This document shows, one piece after another, positions 9,401-17,458 of a stretch of DNA of 64,000 nt (positions are counted from its first letter, which is position 1; each line of letters begins with the position of its first letter). Origin of the DNA: Bin80 sp965203305. Lineage in GTDB: Bacteria; Bacteroidota; Rhodothermia; Rhodothermales; Bin80. The stretch lies in the NCBI GenBank assembly GCA_965203305.1, contig OZ241874.1:3348001-3412000 (forward strand), given 5' to 3'. Below the pieces are notes generated by a model. It worked only from the letters and a program-made list of their open reading frames with translations. It searched no databases and was not told the DNA's origin. Made by a program: the position numbers and the translations under genes.

Positions 9401-10421
9401 TAAAGACGGGACGATTCACTTCGGACTGTCTTCTGTCAAGGGAGTTGCCCGAACAGCAGTTGACCACATTGTAGCGATCCGGAATGAGCATGGACCTGCA
9501 GAAAGCCTCTTCCAGTTTGTGAGGCGACTGGATCCTCGAATTCTGAACAAAAAATCCCTGGAGTCTCTTGCGCTTGTGGGGGCTCTGGACAGATTTGGGC
9601 ACCGGGCACAGGTTTTTAATGCTCTGGACTCAGCGGTCCATTACGCGGAAAGTGTCCAGCGTGATGAGCAGGCAGGGCAAGGATTTCTTTTTGGTGGAGA
9701 TGACTCAATCACTGACATGCCAGAACCAGAACTTTCAGAATGCGAAGAGTGGCCACATTCAAAAATACTGGAAAGTGAACGGGAATTGGCCGGGTTTTAT
9801 TTTTCCGGGCATCCACTGGATGGCTGGGAGATTGAACAGCACTCCTGTGCTGACATCAACCTGTCGGATATCCCCGCACTGGCCAACGAGGAAGAGAAGC
9901 CTTACCGCACCACTTGCGGCGTGATTACACAGGTGAAACTTCGAAAAACCCGCAAGGGAGAAGCCATGTCATCGGCAACCCTGGAAGATCGTACCGGCCA
10001 AGCTGAACTCATCTGCTTCCCTTCCGTGCATACTAACGCAAAAGAAGTACTCAAGGAAAATGAGCTGGTGATGGCCTCGGGAGAGATTGAAGAGACTGGA
10101 GGTCTCGGAAAAATCCTGGTCCGCCGACTGATTCCACTTAGTGCATTGCGAGATGAACTCCTTGATAATATTGTCGTGACCCTGGATTCTGAATATCTCG
10201 AAAACGGAGAGCTGGATCTGAACCATTTCATCAAGGCATGCAAAAATAATCCGGGAGACAAGAAACTCTTCTTCAAGATTAAAACTGAAGATCAGGAATT
10301 CAGACTGGTCAGTGAAGAAATCAGCGTGACCGCAAGTTCAGAATTTATGCTGGCCTTGAAAAATGTGTTCGGCTATCAGAGGGTCTGCCTTGAATGGAAA
10401 GAACAGAAAAATCATGAGTAG
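6483..10421 (+). CDS. dnaE: DNA polymerase III alpha subunit with an in-frame mini-intein
   Basis: The replicative polymerase catalytic subunit. The N-terminal PHP domain opens with HLHCHTSYSLLDGA. The polymerase core carries the GPGRGSAAGS motif and PDIDIDFDDHGR, which supplies two of the catalytic aspartates. A C-terminal OB-fold region follows (TCGVITQVKLRKTRKGEAM). The 1312-aa ORF is about 158 aa too long for a DnaE, and the excess is an intein at residues 748-905 between GFNK and SHSVAYS. Without it, about 1154 aa matches the family. The start is GTG at 6483, immediately before the conserved HFCHLHCHTS block; no strong Shine-Dalgarno is visible. It is the first gene of a five-gene operon and its end overlaps the next start by 8 bp. 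Confidence 0.97.
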   Translation: MSHFCHLHCHTSYSLLDGAARIDSLVGQAKNLGMNALGISDHGNLYGVPEFYTIAKRNGIQPIIGCEFYLCASPMNERTDRVRYHQILWAKNETGYRNLIKLSSLSFLDGFYFKPRIDFELLAKYREGLVASTCCMQGQVPQAIIHGNLSEARSLLKKYIDLFGTEDYFVEIQDHGIEEQALINETLLGWADEFNLDVVATNDVHYVQKEDAFAQDILLCLQTGKDIDDPQRLRFDKKEFYLKSADEMHASLGKRPEAVAWMENSLAIADKCQFELPLGKLLMPHFKIPEEFEGNADKYLKHMVFERGKKRYPDFSESVQNRLLHELGIIREMKYAGYFLIVQDFTAAARGMGVSVGPGRGSAAGSAVAYCLGITNVDPLKYDLLFERFLNPERKSMPDIDIDFDDHGRAKVIDYVVQKYGRQNVSQIVTFGTMGARTVVRDVARVLKIPLKEVNKIAKSIPDGKISLDEALGSVYELKELVKSDREDIQKLLRASRALEGCARHTGVHAAGVIIAPGIVSDYIPVATTKNKDEQVLTTQYAGDWVEDFGLLKMDFLGLSTLTIINDTCNIIQERTGSVPNMDELPLDDAATFDLFQRGDTNAIFQFESDGMRKWLSQLKPTSLDDLIAMNALYRPGPMDLIPNYIRRKHGQEEVKYPHESLEPVLRATYGIPVFQEQVMQMAQVMGGYSLGAADVLRRAMGKKDKSVMKAQRRRFIEGARERGVSRETANDVFDMMDKFAGYGFNKCIEESTLIANAHTGEQVTVRQLHEKGWEGFQVYALTKEGILVPRDVEAVHYNGFKKVFELITQDGRRIRTTSMHRFRIHEGWERLEALHRGDEVAITESDGLPVLADEGEAGICAVETEVHVIWDRILDIIPAGYAHTYDLTVEKDHNYLANGFVVHNSHSVAYSLVAYQTAYLKANYTAEFMAAVLSNVSGDSRKFISILDETRRLGLTPRPPSVTHSKENFSVSKDGTIHFGLSSVKGVARTAVDHIVAIRNEHGPAESLFQFVRRLDPRILNKKSLESLALVGALDRFGHRAQVFNALDSAVHYAESVQRDEQAGQGFLFGGDDSITDMPEPELSECEEWPHSKILESERELAGFYFSGHPLDGWEIEQHSCADINLSDIPALANEEEKPYRTTCGVITQVKLRKTRKGEAMSSATLEDRTGQAELICFPSVHTNAKEVLKENELVMASGEIEETGGLGKILVRRLIPLSALRDELLDNIVVTLDSEYLENGELDLNHFIKACKNNPGDKKLFFKIKTEDQEFRLVSEEISVTASSEFMLALKNVFGYQRVCLEWKEQKNHE
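8724..9197 (+). other. DnaE mini-intein (158 aa, no homing endonuclease)
   Basis: The element is an in-frame 474-bp insertion within dnaE. It starts with Cys in CIEESTLIANA (block A), has the TxxH of block B in RTTSMHRFRI, and ends with YDLTVEKDHNYLANG (block F) and FVVHN (block G), followed by Ser as the +1 nucleophile. Splicing would join GFNK to SHSVAYS. The space between blocks B and F (about 60 aa) is far too small for a LAGLIDADG endonuclease, so this is a mini-intein. The insertion lies 3 residues downstream of the classical cyanobacterial split DnaE site, which is before CFN in the same conserved segment. Splicing competence is inferred from the intact terminal residues. Confidence 0.95.
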
Positions 10422-10833
10422 AGCCATTGTACTCTTTGTTTGTACCCACAACTCGTCCCGCTCACAGATGGCAGAAGGACTGCTAAGGCATCTGTACGGA
10501 GATCACTACGAAGTATACAGTGCGGGGACAGAACCAGGTGGAGTAAGCCCATTTGCAATTCGCGCCATGGATGAGATCGGAATTGATATTCGGCATCATA
10601 CATCCAAGGATATACGTAATTTTCTGTCCATGAACCTGGATACAGTTGTAACAGTCTGTGACTCTGCCCGTGAACACTGCCCTTTCGTTCCCGCCAGAAG
10701 CAACATTCACCGTCGATTTGAAGACCCGCGCGCCACAAGTGGCACAGATGAAGAGAAGACTGAGACATTTCGACGAGTGAGAGATCAGATACAGACTTGG
10801 GTGAGGAGCTACTTCAATCCACATCCATCATGA
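10414..10833 (+). CDS. arsC: Thioredoxin-coupled arsenate reductase / low-MW tyrosine phosphatase family
   Basis: A 139-aa protein with the CX5R phosphatase loop VCTHNSSRSQMAEG near the N-terminus. A second cysteine pair in VTVCDSAREHCPF matches the redox cysteines of thioredoxin-dependent ArsC, so arsenate reductase is preferred over a plain low-molecular-weight phosphatase. The ATG at 10414 lies inside the last codons of dnaE (8-bp overlap), and the stop overlaps the next ATG, so translation is probably coupled. No arsenite efflux gene or ArsR regulator is nearby, so the physiological role is an inference from the family. Confidence 0.85.
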   Translation: MSRAIVLFVCTHNSSRSQMAEGLLRHLYGDHYEVYSAGTEPGGVSPFAIRAMDEIGIDIRHHTSKDIRNFLSMNLDTVVTVCDSAREHCPFVPARSNIHRRFEDPRATSGTDEEKTETFRRVRDQIQTWVRSYFNPHPS

Positions 10834-11162
10834 ATCCACGCCTCACAGATGACGGTAGCCGCCCGGAACTGGATTTGCATGGATGCTCTGTAGATGAGGC
10901 ATCACAGCTTGCCCGGAGACTGATTATTGAGGCCAATCGCTACGGTCGGGACTCCGTACGACTCATCCACGGAAAGTCCACTTCAGCTCCCGGAAAACGC
11001 ACAATTAAATCCGCACTGACGGAACTGATTGACAGCGGACAGCTCACCATGCATGTGAGTAATGTGCTCAAATCTGACGGATATATGCTTGTTGCCCTGC
11101 GTAAAACTGGAGGCCGTCATGTTCCCGGTCGCATCACCCTGCGTATGATCACACGCCGATGA
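10830..11162 (+). CDS. Smr (MutS2 C-terminal-like) domain protein
   Basis: About 110 aa, nearly all one Smr domain. It has the LDLHGCSVDEA motif at the start, the RLIHGKST segment in the middle and the VSNVLKSDGYMLVALR region at the end. Smr domains are nicking endonucleases or nucleic-acid binders; the stand-alone family has RNA and DNA roles that cannot be told apart here. The start ATG overlaps the arsC stop (ATGA). The end overlaps the next gene in the same way. Confidence 0.85.
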   Translation: MNPRLTDDGSRPELDLHGCSVDEASQLARRLIIEANRYGRDSVRLIHGKSTSAPGKRTIKSALTELIDSGQLTMHVSNVLKSDGYMLVALRKTGGRHVPGRITLRMITRR

Positions 11163-11845
11163 CTCCACTGATTGGCATTACGACATCGTTTGAGGATGAT
11201 CAGCAGCGTCTGGATTATGCCTATGTCAATGCCGTCAGAATGGCGAATGGACAGCCAGTTTTGCTGCCGATTGCAGTCTCTGCGGATGAGGCTGCCTGTC
11301 TGTGCAAGCAAATTCAGGGACTGATTATTCCTGGCGGCCCTGGAATCACGCTCAATGCCGCGGGAGACCTCCCTGATCAACTTGCCCCCGTCAGTTCAGA
11401 ACGCTGGAAATCAGACAATTTGATTTTGGATGCAGCCATTGAACAAAAACTGCCGATTTTAGGAATCTGCTATGGAATGCAACTGCTCTGTGTCCGGGCC
11501 GGAGGGGCTTTGTATTCAGATGTAGAACGACAGATTGCGGGGGCACTCGTTCATAGCGAAAAGCGAGGAGCAGGTAATCATCCCGTTGAGGTTGTTTCCT
11601 GCACACACTTGGAACAAATATGGAATCCAGAGATCCGTGAGGTGAATTCCCGTCATTTCCAGGCTGTGCAGTACCCGGGAAAGGGCTATGCCGTGAGTGC
11701 ACGGAGTCCTGACGGAGCGATTGAAGCCATTGAAAGCGCAGATGGACTGCATATTGGCGTACAATTTCACCCGGAGCGAATGGAGTCCCAGCCTTTATTC
11801 CAAAACCTCGTGCAACAGGCTCTGGAGTGCGATCATGCTTCGTGA
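11159..11845 (+). CDS. Class I glutamine amidotransferase (peptidase C26, PuuD-like)
   Basis: 228 aa with the nucleophile elbow GICYGMQ (Cys), the IPGGPGI oxyanion-region segment and the HPE catalytic pair in VQFHPERME. It also has the N-terminal PLIGITTSF typical of gamma-glutamyl-GABA hydrolase-like stand-alone enzymes. It probably hydrolyses a gamma-glutamyl amide; the substrate is not identifiable. The start ATG overlaps the Smr stop by 4 bp, and the 3' end overlaps the following membrane-protein gene by 11 bp, so it belongs to the dnaE operon. Confidence 0.82.
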   Translation: MTPLIGITTSFEDDQQRLDYAYVNAVRMANGQPVLLPIAVSADEAACLCKQIQGLIIPGGPGITLNAAGDLPDQLAPVSSERWKSDNLILDAAIEQKLPILGICYGMQLLCVRAGGALYSDVERQIAGALVHSEKRGAGNHPVEVVSCTHLEQIWNPEIREVNSRHFQAVQYPGKGYAVSARSPDGAIEAIESADGLHIGVQFHPERMESQPLFQNLVQQALECDHAS

Positions 11846-12251
11846 AGAGATTCGGACACTGAATGCGGGAAAGCAGCAGCTTCGCTCCTTTGGCATTACG
11901 CTCGGTATTGCACTTAACATCATTGCGGGGATCCTTTACTGGCGTGATATTTCGGGAGTCACATTCATTGCAGGAATTGGGATTCTTTTTCTGATCACCG
12001 CAGCAGCTGTCCCACAGTTTTTGCGCCTGCTCTATAAACCATGGATGACCCTGGCACTGATTCTCGGATTCATCATGACCAGGATTCTGCTATGTGGAAT
12101 CTATCTGCTCCTGTTTATCCCTATCGGCCTGCTGATGCGAATTCTTGGAAAAGACCCGCTTTGTCGCAAACTTGATCCAGATGCCCGTACCTACTGGATC
12201 CCCAAAAAGTACGATGCCAACTCTTCTGATCGTTTTGAGCGTTACTATTGA
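11835..12251 (+). CDS. SxtJ-like small membrane protein
   Basis: About 138 aa with four hydrophobic segments (FGITLGIALNIIAGILY, GVTFIAGIGILFLITAAAV, WMTLALILGFIMTRI, ILLCGIYLLLFIPIGLLM). A soluble tail follows, DPLCRKLDPDARTYWIPKK, which resembles the SxtJ membrane family that often sits beside glycan or carbamoyl-transfer genes. I chose the ATG at 11835 because upstream codons duplicate the preceding gene in another frame. It is the last gene of the dnaE operon. Function unknown. Confidence 0.7.
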   Translation: MLREEIRTLNAGKQQLRSFGITLGIALNIIAGILYWRDISGVTFIAGIGILFLITAAAVPQFLRLLYKPWMTLALILGFIMTRILLCGIYLLLFIPIGLLMRILGKDPLCRKLDPDARTYWIPKKYDANSSDRFERYY

Positions 12252-12390
12252 CGGGGAAGCGCAGACACAGAACAGATGGCCGACTTGTAACGGAATCTAC
12301 AACCTTCCCGCTCCAGCAATACCACACCAGATTTTTTATCCGAACTGCTTTGAGTTTGCCGACCTGTTCCGAGTATGCAGCATGTGATCC

Positions 12391-12532
12391 TGTTCGGAAC
12401 ATGTCATCGCCGGTTCCTCCCCTGACTCAACCCGAAGTTCAGTCGTCAAATATCCCCGGCCTGTTCGGAACATGTCATCGCCGGTTCCTCCCCTGACTCA
12501 ACCCGAAGTTCAGTCGTCAAATATCCCCGGCC
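12391..12532. repeat. 71-bp direct tandem duplication spanning the dnaG 3' end
   Basis: Two tandem copies (12391-12461 and 12462-12532) start TGTTCGGAACATGTC and end ATATCCCCGGCC. The second copy contains the last codons and stop of dnaG, read on the minus strand. The first copy is a spare duplicate of that gene end in the spacer between the convergent operons. The copies look identical over the whole unit, which implies a recent event. Confidence 0.92.
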
Positions 12533-14387
12533 TGTCCAGATCAATCAGAAATTGTCTTGCCTGCCGATACTGCTCCTGTAACCTGAGCTGCGTCGCGCTG
12601 CCCGGGTGCGCGTTCAAAATTTTTTTCTGCAACTCTTTGCTCTGTTTTTGAGTGAACTTCTTTTTAACATGACGCATGCAATCCTGAGCGACACGCTTTG
12701 AGTCCGCATTGAGCCTCGGGACAAAAATCTTCTTCTCCTCCCACCCCCCAGATACTTCATGCAGAGTCACGACCAGACTGGAAACCAGCCCCCCAACCAT
12801 CGGACTGACCTGAAACTGTCCATTCTGAATTGCATGCAGTGGCTGAATTTTGGATCCCTCCTCGTCTTTCTGGTGCTGTTCAATCAGTGCATCCACCAGA
12901 TCCCTGGAAGGACCTTCCTGAAACTCTTCCAGACTCATTCTTGTCAAGATGTACTCAATCATCGGTGCCCCCTCATCAAGCATAAGTTTCAAAAGCATCT
13001 TCTCTGCCTCCATGATCATGTCAAGTCCGGGGGTGCTTTCAGGCGAAGGATCAGTTCGCGCGGGATCTGTCCCCGCAGGGGATCTCCGTTTCCGGAACTG
13101 TGCATCAACTTCTCGGATTATGTCTCCTTCCAGCAAGCCAAATAGCTGACTTGCCTCCTTGATGTAAATTTTCCTCAGGATATCATCCCGCAACCAGGAA
13201 AGCCTCTCGGCTATTTTGGTGATCTGGCGCCGTATATCAAGGGGACTGCCAAGCAGATTCTCTCTCTCTGCCATTGTGTAGAGAGCCTTCATCCAGCTTT
13301 TTGTGGAACTCTGGAGATAGGACCTGAACTGATCTGCTCCCTGATTGCGAACGAATGAATCGGGGTCTTCCCCCTCTGGCAACAATACAACACTCGCATC
13401 CAGTCCATTCTGAAGAACACAGTCTATGGCACGTTCCGTTGCCGTCATCCCCGCCCGGTCTGCATCATAAAGCAGCCGGATCCCGCTCACATAGCGTCCC
13501 AGCAGCTTCACCTGAGGGGGAGTCAGTGCTGTCCCGCAACAGGCAACAGAGGCGACTCCTGCCTGATCAAGTGCCAGCACATCCGTATAGCCCTCCACAA
13601 GAAGAATCCTCTCCTGCTGACGTGCTTCCCTTTTGGACTGAAACAACCCGTACAGTACCTGGCTCTTGTGATAGACTTCAGTTTCTGGGGAATTGAGATA
13701 CTTCGGAGTATTCGGCGCATCTTCCAGAATTCGCCCGCCGAACCCGATAATTCTCCCAACATGAGACCAGACAGGAAATAGGATCCGGTTTCGAAATCGG
13801 TCATAGTACCCCTTGCCATCCTCCCTCTTGACCACCAGCCCGGCTTTGACCAGAGTCTCCGCTTCAATGTGCCTGCGCTCTGCCGCCTTGAGCAGTCCGT
13901 CCCATCCATCCGGCGCATACCCCAGCTTGAAACGCTTGATCGTCTTTGCCGTCAATCCTCGCGAATCCAGATAGTTGCGCGCATCTGATCCTCCTGTACT
14001 TGGTTCATGGAGCTTCTGAGCATAGTATTCCGCCGCAAAGCGAAGGGTACTGAAGATGATGTTCTTTTTCTCGAACGCCCCCTGATTCGATTTCAATACA
14101 GGGATTTCAATCCCCTCCCGGTCCGCCAGCCACCGCACTGCATCAACAAATTCCAGCCGCTCAATCTCCATCACAAATGTGATCACATTCCCGCCCTTTC
14201 CGCATCCGAAACACTTGAAAAACCCCTTTACAGGGCTCACATTGAAGGATGCTGTTTTTTCATCGTGAAACGGACACAGTCCTATATAATTATGCCCTGC
14301 CTTTTTTAGCCGCACATAATCCTGTACAATGCTCACAATATCCACACTGTCGCGGATCTGTTCAACAATACTTTCTGGAATCTGCAT
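12510..14387 (-). CDS. dnaG: DNA primase
   Basis: 625 aa. The N-terminal CHC2 zinc finger is GLCPFHDEKTASFNV with CFGCGKGGN. The RNA-polymerase domain has GFGGRILEDAPNTPKYLNSPE. The TOPRIM domain has VEGYTDVLAL and LLYDADRAG. A helicase-binding C-terminus rich in charged helices follows. The ATG is at 14387, 5 bp after the stop of a tiny lipoprotein gene, so the two are probably one transcript. The last seven codons lie in a 71-bp tandem duplication that does not alter the ORF. Confidence 0.96.
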   Translation of the reverse strand: MQIPESIVEQIRDSVDIVSIVQDYVRLKKAGHNYIGLCPFHDEKTASFNVSPVKGFFKCFGCGKGGNVITFVMEIERLEFVDAVRWLADREGIEIPVLKSNQGAFEKKNIIFSTLRFAAEYYAQKLHEPSTGGSDARNYLDSRGLTAKTIKRFKLGYAPDGWDGLLKAAERRHIEAETLVKAGLVVKREDGKGYYDRFRNRILFPVWSHVGRIIGFGGRILEDAPNTPKYLNSPETEVYHKSQVLYGLFQSKREARQQERILLVEGYTDVLALDQAGVASVACCGTALTPPQVKLLGRYVSGIRLLYDADRAGMTATERAIDCVLQNGLDASVVLLPEGEDPDSFVRNQGADQFRSYLQSSTKSWMKALYTMAERENLLGSPLDIRRQITKIAERLSWLRDDILRKIYIKEASQLFGLLEGDIIREVDAQFRKRRSPAGTDPARTDPSPESTPGLDMIMEAEKMLLKLMLDEGAPMIEYILTRMSLEEFQEGPSRDLVDALIEQHQKDEEGSKIQPLHAIQNGQFQVSPMVGGLVSSLVVTLHEVSGGWEEKKIFVPRLNADSKRVAQDCMRHVKKKFTQKQSKELQKKILNAHPGSATQLRLQEQYRQARQFLIDLDRPGIFDD

Positions 14388-14392
14388 AGTCC

Positions 14393-14500
14393 CTACCGGC
14401 GAACTTCCTCAACCGGAGACTGCTCCGGCTTGTCCGAACACTGGCAGGAGCTCAAAGAAAAAAGTCCCGCAAGAAGTATGATGAAAATGGTTCTGGTCAT
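14393..14500 (-). CDS. Tiny lipoprotein (35 aa)
   Basis: This small ORF encodes MTRTIFIILLAGLFSLSSC followed by QCSDKPEQSPVEEVRR. It has a positive start, a hydrophobic core and an LSSC lipobox at residues 16-19, and a mature chain of only 17 residues. It ends 5 bp before the dnaG start codon on the same strand. The size and architecture resemble entericidin-like small lipoproteins, but there is no sequence basis for a functional claim. The clean lipobox and the close spacing support a real gene. Confidence 0.6.
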   Translation of the reverse strand: MTRTIFIILLAGLFSLSSCQCSDKPEQSPVEEVRR

Positions 14501-14570
14501 GATGAGTATTTTTTTGTTGTCTCCAGTATACGCACATCCGGTTGACTAAGGTACCGAATTTCCTATCTTT

Positions 14571-15344
14571 GTGTTCAGATTTATATATTCTGTTTTGAAA
14601 ATTCTGGGCATTGACATAGGCGGGTCTGGTATCAAGGGGGCTCCCGTTATCATTGAGTCTGGGCAACTCACCTCAGAGCGTTTCCGTCTCTGCACACCGG
14701 CAGGAGGGCATCCGAAAGAGATTGCAAAGACAGTACATGCCGTCGTCAAACACTTCTCGTGGAGAGGAAAGATTGGAATCACAATGCCTGTGCGTATACG
14801 TAACGGGGTTGCCTGCACAGCCTCAAATGTTGACAATTCCTGGATCGGCATGGATGTCAATGCACTTTTTTCGGACAGAATAGGATCAGAAGTAACCATA
14901 CTCAATGATGCGGACGCAGCCGGGTATGCCGAAGTTCATTATGGTGCAGGCAAGGGAGCACATGGGAAAATACTTGTTCTGACGCTGGGCACCGGCATTG
15001 GATCCAGTCTGTTCATGGAATCAACCCTGATCCCTAACCTGGAGCTTGGACATCTCCGCATGTCTGGAATGACTGCGGAAAACTGGGCCGCCAACAGTGT
15101 CCGGAAACGAGATGGTCTGTCCTGGAAAACCTGGGCAAAGCGTCTTCAGAAATACCTGAATTACATTGAATTTCTGCTTGACCCTGACCTGATCATTCTC
15201 GGCGGCGGAATCAGCCGGCCAAAACGCACGGAGCAGTACTTCCACCTGCTCAAGACAAGAGCACAGTTGCTGGCGGCGCATTTTCAGAATGAAGCCGGCA
15301 TCATTGGAGCTGCCCGTGCTGCCTATACACAATCTGGACAATGA
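14571..15344 (+). CDS. ppgK: Polyphosphate glucokinase (ROK family)
   Basis: A ROK-fold sugar kinase of about 250 aa: phosphate motif LGIDIGGSGIKGA near the N-terminus, catalytic LNDADAAGYAEVHYGAG, and nucleotide loop LTLGTGIGSS. These match polyphosphate--glucose phosphotransferase, which phosphorylates glucose from polyphosphate or ATP. ROK members in general lack sequence marks that settle the phosphodonor, so polyphosphate use is inferred. The longest start is GTG 14571; TTG at 14595 would begin at LKILGIDIGG, where homologues usually start. The stop overlaps the dapD ATG by 4 bp. A ppx gene is in the same window. Confidence 0.82.
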   Translation: MFRFIYSVLKILGIDIGGSGIKGAPVIIESGQLTSERFRLCTPAGGHPKEIAKTVHAVVKHFSWRGKIGITMPVRIRNGVACTASNVDNSWIGMDVNALFSDRIGSEVTILNDADAAGYAEVHYGAGKGAHGKILVLTLGTGIGSSLFMESTLIPNLELGHLRMSGMTAENWAANSVRKRDGLSWKTWAKRLQKYLNYIEFLLDPDLIILGGGISRPKRTEQYFHLLKTRAQLLAAHFQNEAGIIGAARAAYTQSGQ

Positions 15345-16159
15345 GTATGTCCCCTGCAATCATTCAGCAACATCTCGCCTCCGAGGATGAAAATCTGCAG
15401 AGGGCCGGGTTTCATTATCTCATTGATGCACTGAATGCCGGGAGAGTGCGAGCTGCCTCCCGTAACGAGAATGATGTCTGGAAAGCAAACGCTTGGGTCA
15501 AGGAAGGAATTCTCTACGGGTTCCGTACCGGCAATCTCAGAAAAATAGAAGCGGCACCATCTCCTTTCTTTGACAAGCATACATTTCCGCTAAAGCCCGT
15601 CACAACCGAAGACAACATCCGGCTGGTCCCCGGCGGATCTGCCATCCGGACAGGCTGTTATGTGAGCCCAACGGTGATCTGCATGCCACCAATGTATATC
15701 AATACAGGAGCGTATATAGACGAAGGGACCATGGTAGATTCTCATGCCCTTGTGGGCAGCTGTGCCCAGGTCGGAAAACGGGTCCACATATCCGCTGCTG
15801 TGCAGATTGGAGGGGTACTGGAGCCTCCGGGAGCATTACCTGTGATTGTTGAAGATGACTGTTTCCTCGGTGGAGGATCTGGAATTTATGAAGGCTGCAT
15901 CATCCGCAAAGAAGCCGTACTGGCCCCCGGTGTCATCCTTACAAATTCCACAAGGCTCTGCGACCTAGTTTACGGACAGATTCTTGAACCCGGCGAGGTG
16001 CCGGCAGGTGCTGTTGTCGTTCCTGGAAGCTGCAGTCGGTCCGGCTCTTTTGCCCGCAAGCACGGGATTGCCACATATGCACCAGTGATCGTCAAATACA
16101 GGGATGCACAGACGGATGCTGCAACAGAGCTGGAATCAGCACTCCGCCAGTCTATCTGA
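15341..16159 (+). CDS. dapD: 2,3,4,5-tetrahydropyridine-2,6-dicarboxylate N-succinyltransferase
   Basis: 272 aa acyltransferase of the lysine/diaminopimelate pathway. The helical N-terminal domain is followed by a left-handed beta-helix of hexapeptide repeats (residues about 105-215: INTGAYIDEGTMVDSHALVGSCAQVGK and onward, split here by imperfect hexads). The DapD hallmarks RNENDVWKANAWVKEGIL and YEGCIIRKEAVLAPGV are present. It makes N-succinyl-2-amino-6-ketopimelate from tetrahydrodipicolinate and succinyl-CoA. Start ATG 15341 is translationally coupled to ppgK. It converges on the SPOR lipoprotein gene with an 8-bp 3' overlap. Confidence 0.95.
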   Translation: MSMSPAIIQQHLASEDENLQRAGFHYLIDALNAGRVRAASRNENDVWKANAWVKEGILYGFRTGNLRKIEAAPSPFFDKHTFPLKPVTTEDNIRLVPGGSAIRTGCYVSPTVICMPPMYINTGAYIDEGTMVDSHALVGSCAQVGKRVHISAAVQIGGVLEPPGALPVIVEDDCFLGGGSGIYEGCIIRKEAVLAPGVILTNSTRLCDLVYGQILEPGEVPAGAVVVPGSCSRSGSFARKHGIATYAPVIVKYRDAQTDAATELESALRQSI

Positions 16160-16691
16160 CTCTGACCACGCCCTGAACCACGAATGCACGGTCATACTCC
16201 CGAGGGATCACTCTCAGAAAATGCTCAGCTTCGTCTCGGCTGGTAAAATTTCCGACTCGGACAAAATAATACGGAGCTTTAAAGTCCTGATAGACCGGTG
16301 GCTCGTCTTCTGCTTGCGTGTATGACTCGGAGAAAGAAGCACTCTCCTTGAATCCCTGCCACCATACCAGAGCATCTTCAAATGCCTGATCGGCTTCCTG
16401 CTTGTCCAATGTAGCCAAAATCTGAATCCGGAAACCAGACCGTTCCCTCACAGGACCTCTGTCCGCAAGAAGCAATTCATCGGGAACATCGTGGAATCTC
16501 TTCATCGTATCCGGTTGCTCTGCATACTTGTCAACATCAAAATCCTCGTGTTCGGACCAGTTAATCCGGGATGTTTCTGGAATATCTACAGGAGTCGTAT
16601 CCACTAGTGGACTGGATGCGGGGCCAGAGCAGCCAACCGCAAAAAGCAGCAGAAAAGCCAGAGTGAGACTGTACCCAAATGTATACATCAA
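16152..16691 (-). CDS. SPOR-domain lipoprotein
   Basis: 179 aa. A hydrophobic leader ends in the lipobox LFAVGC, so this is predicted to be an envelope lipoprotein. An acidic linker follows, and a C-terminal SPOR domain (residues about 92-179) begins SGFRIQILATLDKQEAD and has the second repeat APYYFVRVGNFTSRDEAEHFL. SPOR domains bind septal glycan stripped of stem peptides, so a division or cell-wall role is likely. Its start overlaps the deoC stop by 4 bp. Confidence 0.85.
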   Translation of the reverse strand: MMYTFGYSLTLAFLLLFAVGCSGPASSPLVDTTPVDIPETSRINWSEHEDFDVDKYAEQPDTMKRFHDVPDELLLADRGPVRERSGFRIQILATLDKQEADQAFEDALVWWQGFKESASFSESYTQAEDEPPVYQDFKAPYYFVRVGNFTSRDEAEHFLRVIPREYDRAFVVQGVVRVR

Positions 16692-17383
16692 TCTACACCT
16701 TGAATGATGGTTAAAGAAGCACTGGCACCAATCCTGGTAGCACCTGCCCGGACCATCGCAAGTGCATCCGCAGCTGTTCGTATTCCACCCGATGCCTTGA
16801 TTCCGAGATCCTGTCCGACCACATCACGCATCAGGGCAACATCTTCCTCTTTCGCTCCTTCATGTGCATAGCCAGTAGAAGTTTTTACAAAATCTGCCCC
16901 TGCATCTCGTGCCAGAAGGCATGCCGTTTTCTTCTCTTCGTCCGCAAGCAGTGCGCACTCAAGAATCACTTTGACCAGCGCAGTACCTTCACAGATCCGC
17001 ACCGTTTCCTTGATATCCTCTTCCACATCCTTGTACAAGCCGCTTTTCAGCATGCCTACAGCCAGCACCATGTCAATTTCTGTTGCCCCTTCCTGAACTG
17101 CAATGGACGCTTCCATTGCCTTGGTGCCGGCGCGGCTGTTTCCGTGCGGAAATCCTGATACTGTACAGACAGCCACTTTGGTATCCTGTAGCATAGCTTT
17201 CGCTTCTCTCACATAGTATGGGGGAACACACACGCTGGCAAACTCATACTCCGAGGCTTCCTGACACAAAACGCGTATATCCCGTATCATCGTATCAGGC
17301 CCGAGTCGGGTATGATCAATCATGCGAGCAAGCTCAGTCGCATTCAGTTCCAGAGTGCTATGGTCCGCACTATGCATGCTCAT
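16688..17383 (-). CDS. deoC: Deoxyribose-phosphate aldolase
   Basis: 231 aa class I aldolase converting 2-deoxyribose 5-phosphate to acetaldehyde and glyceraldehyde 3-phosphate. The Schiff-base lysine is in DFVKTSTGYAHEGA, with the second lysine region in LGIKASGGIRTAADAL. The N-terminal MIDHTRLGPDT is the family hallmark. It is translationally coupled to the downstream SPOR lipoprotein gene and divergent from the substrate-binding protein gene about 75 bp away. Confidence 0.94.
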   Translation of the reverse strand: MSMHSADHSTLELNATELARMIDHTRLGPDTMIRDIRVLCQEASEYEFASVCVPPYYVREAKAMLQDTKVAVCTVSGFPHGNSRAGTKAMEASIAVQEGATEIDMVLAVGMLKSGLYKDVEEDIKETVRICEGTALVKVILECALLADEEKKTACLLARDAGADFVKTSTGYAHEGAKEEDVALMRDVVGQDLGIKASGGIRTAADALAMVRAGATRIGASASLTIIQGVD

Positions 17384-17458
17384 GACTTGTCAAATGCGAA
17401 AAACATACATATGAGTGTAACGTCTAACTCGCCTGCCGGTGCCATCTGCCCGCTCATT

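Noticed and set aside
17384..17458. Possible cobalamin riboswitch before the binding-protein gene
   Set aside because: Only about 75 bp separate it from deoC; too short and no B12-box-like sequence is seen.
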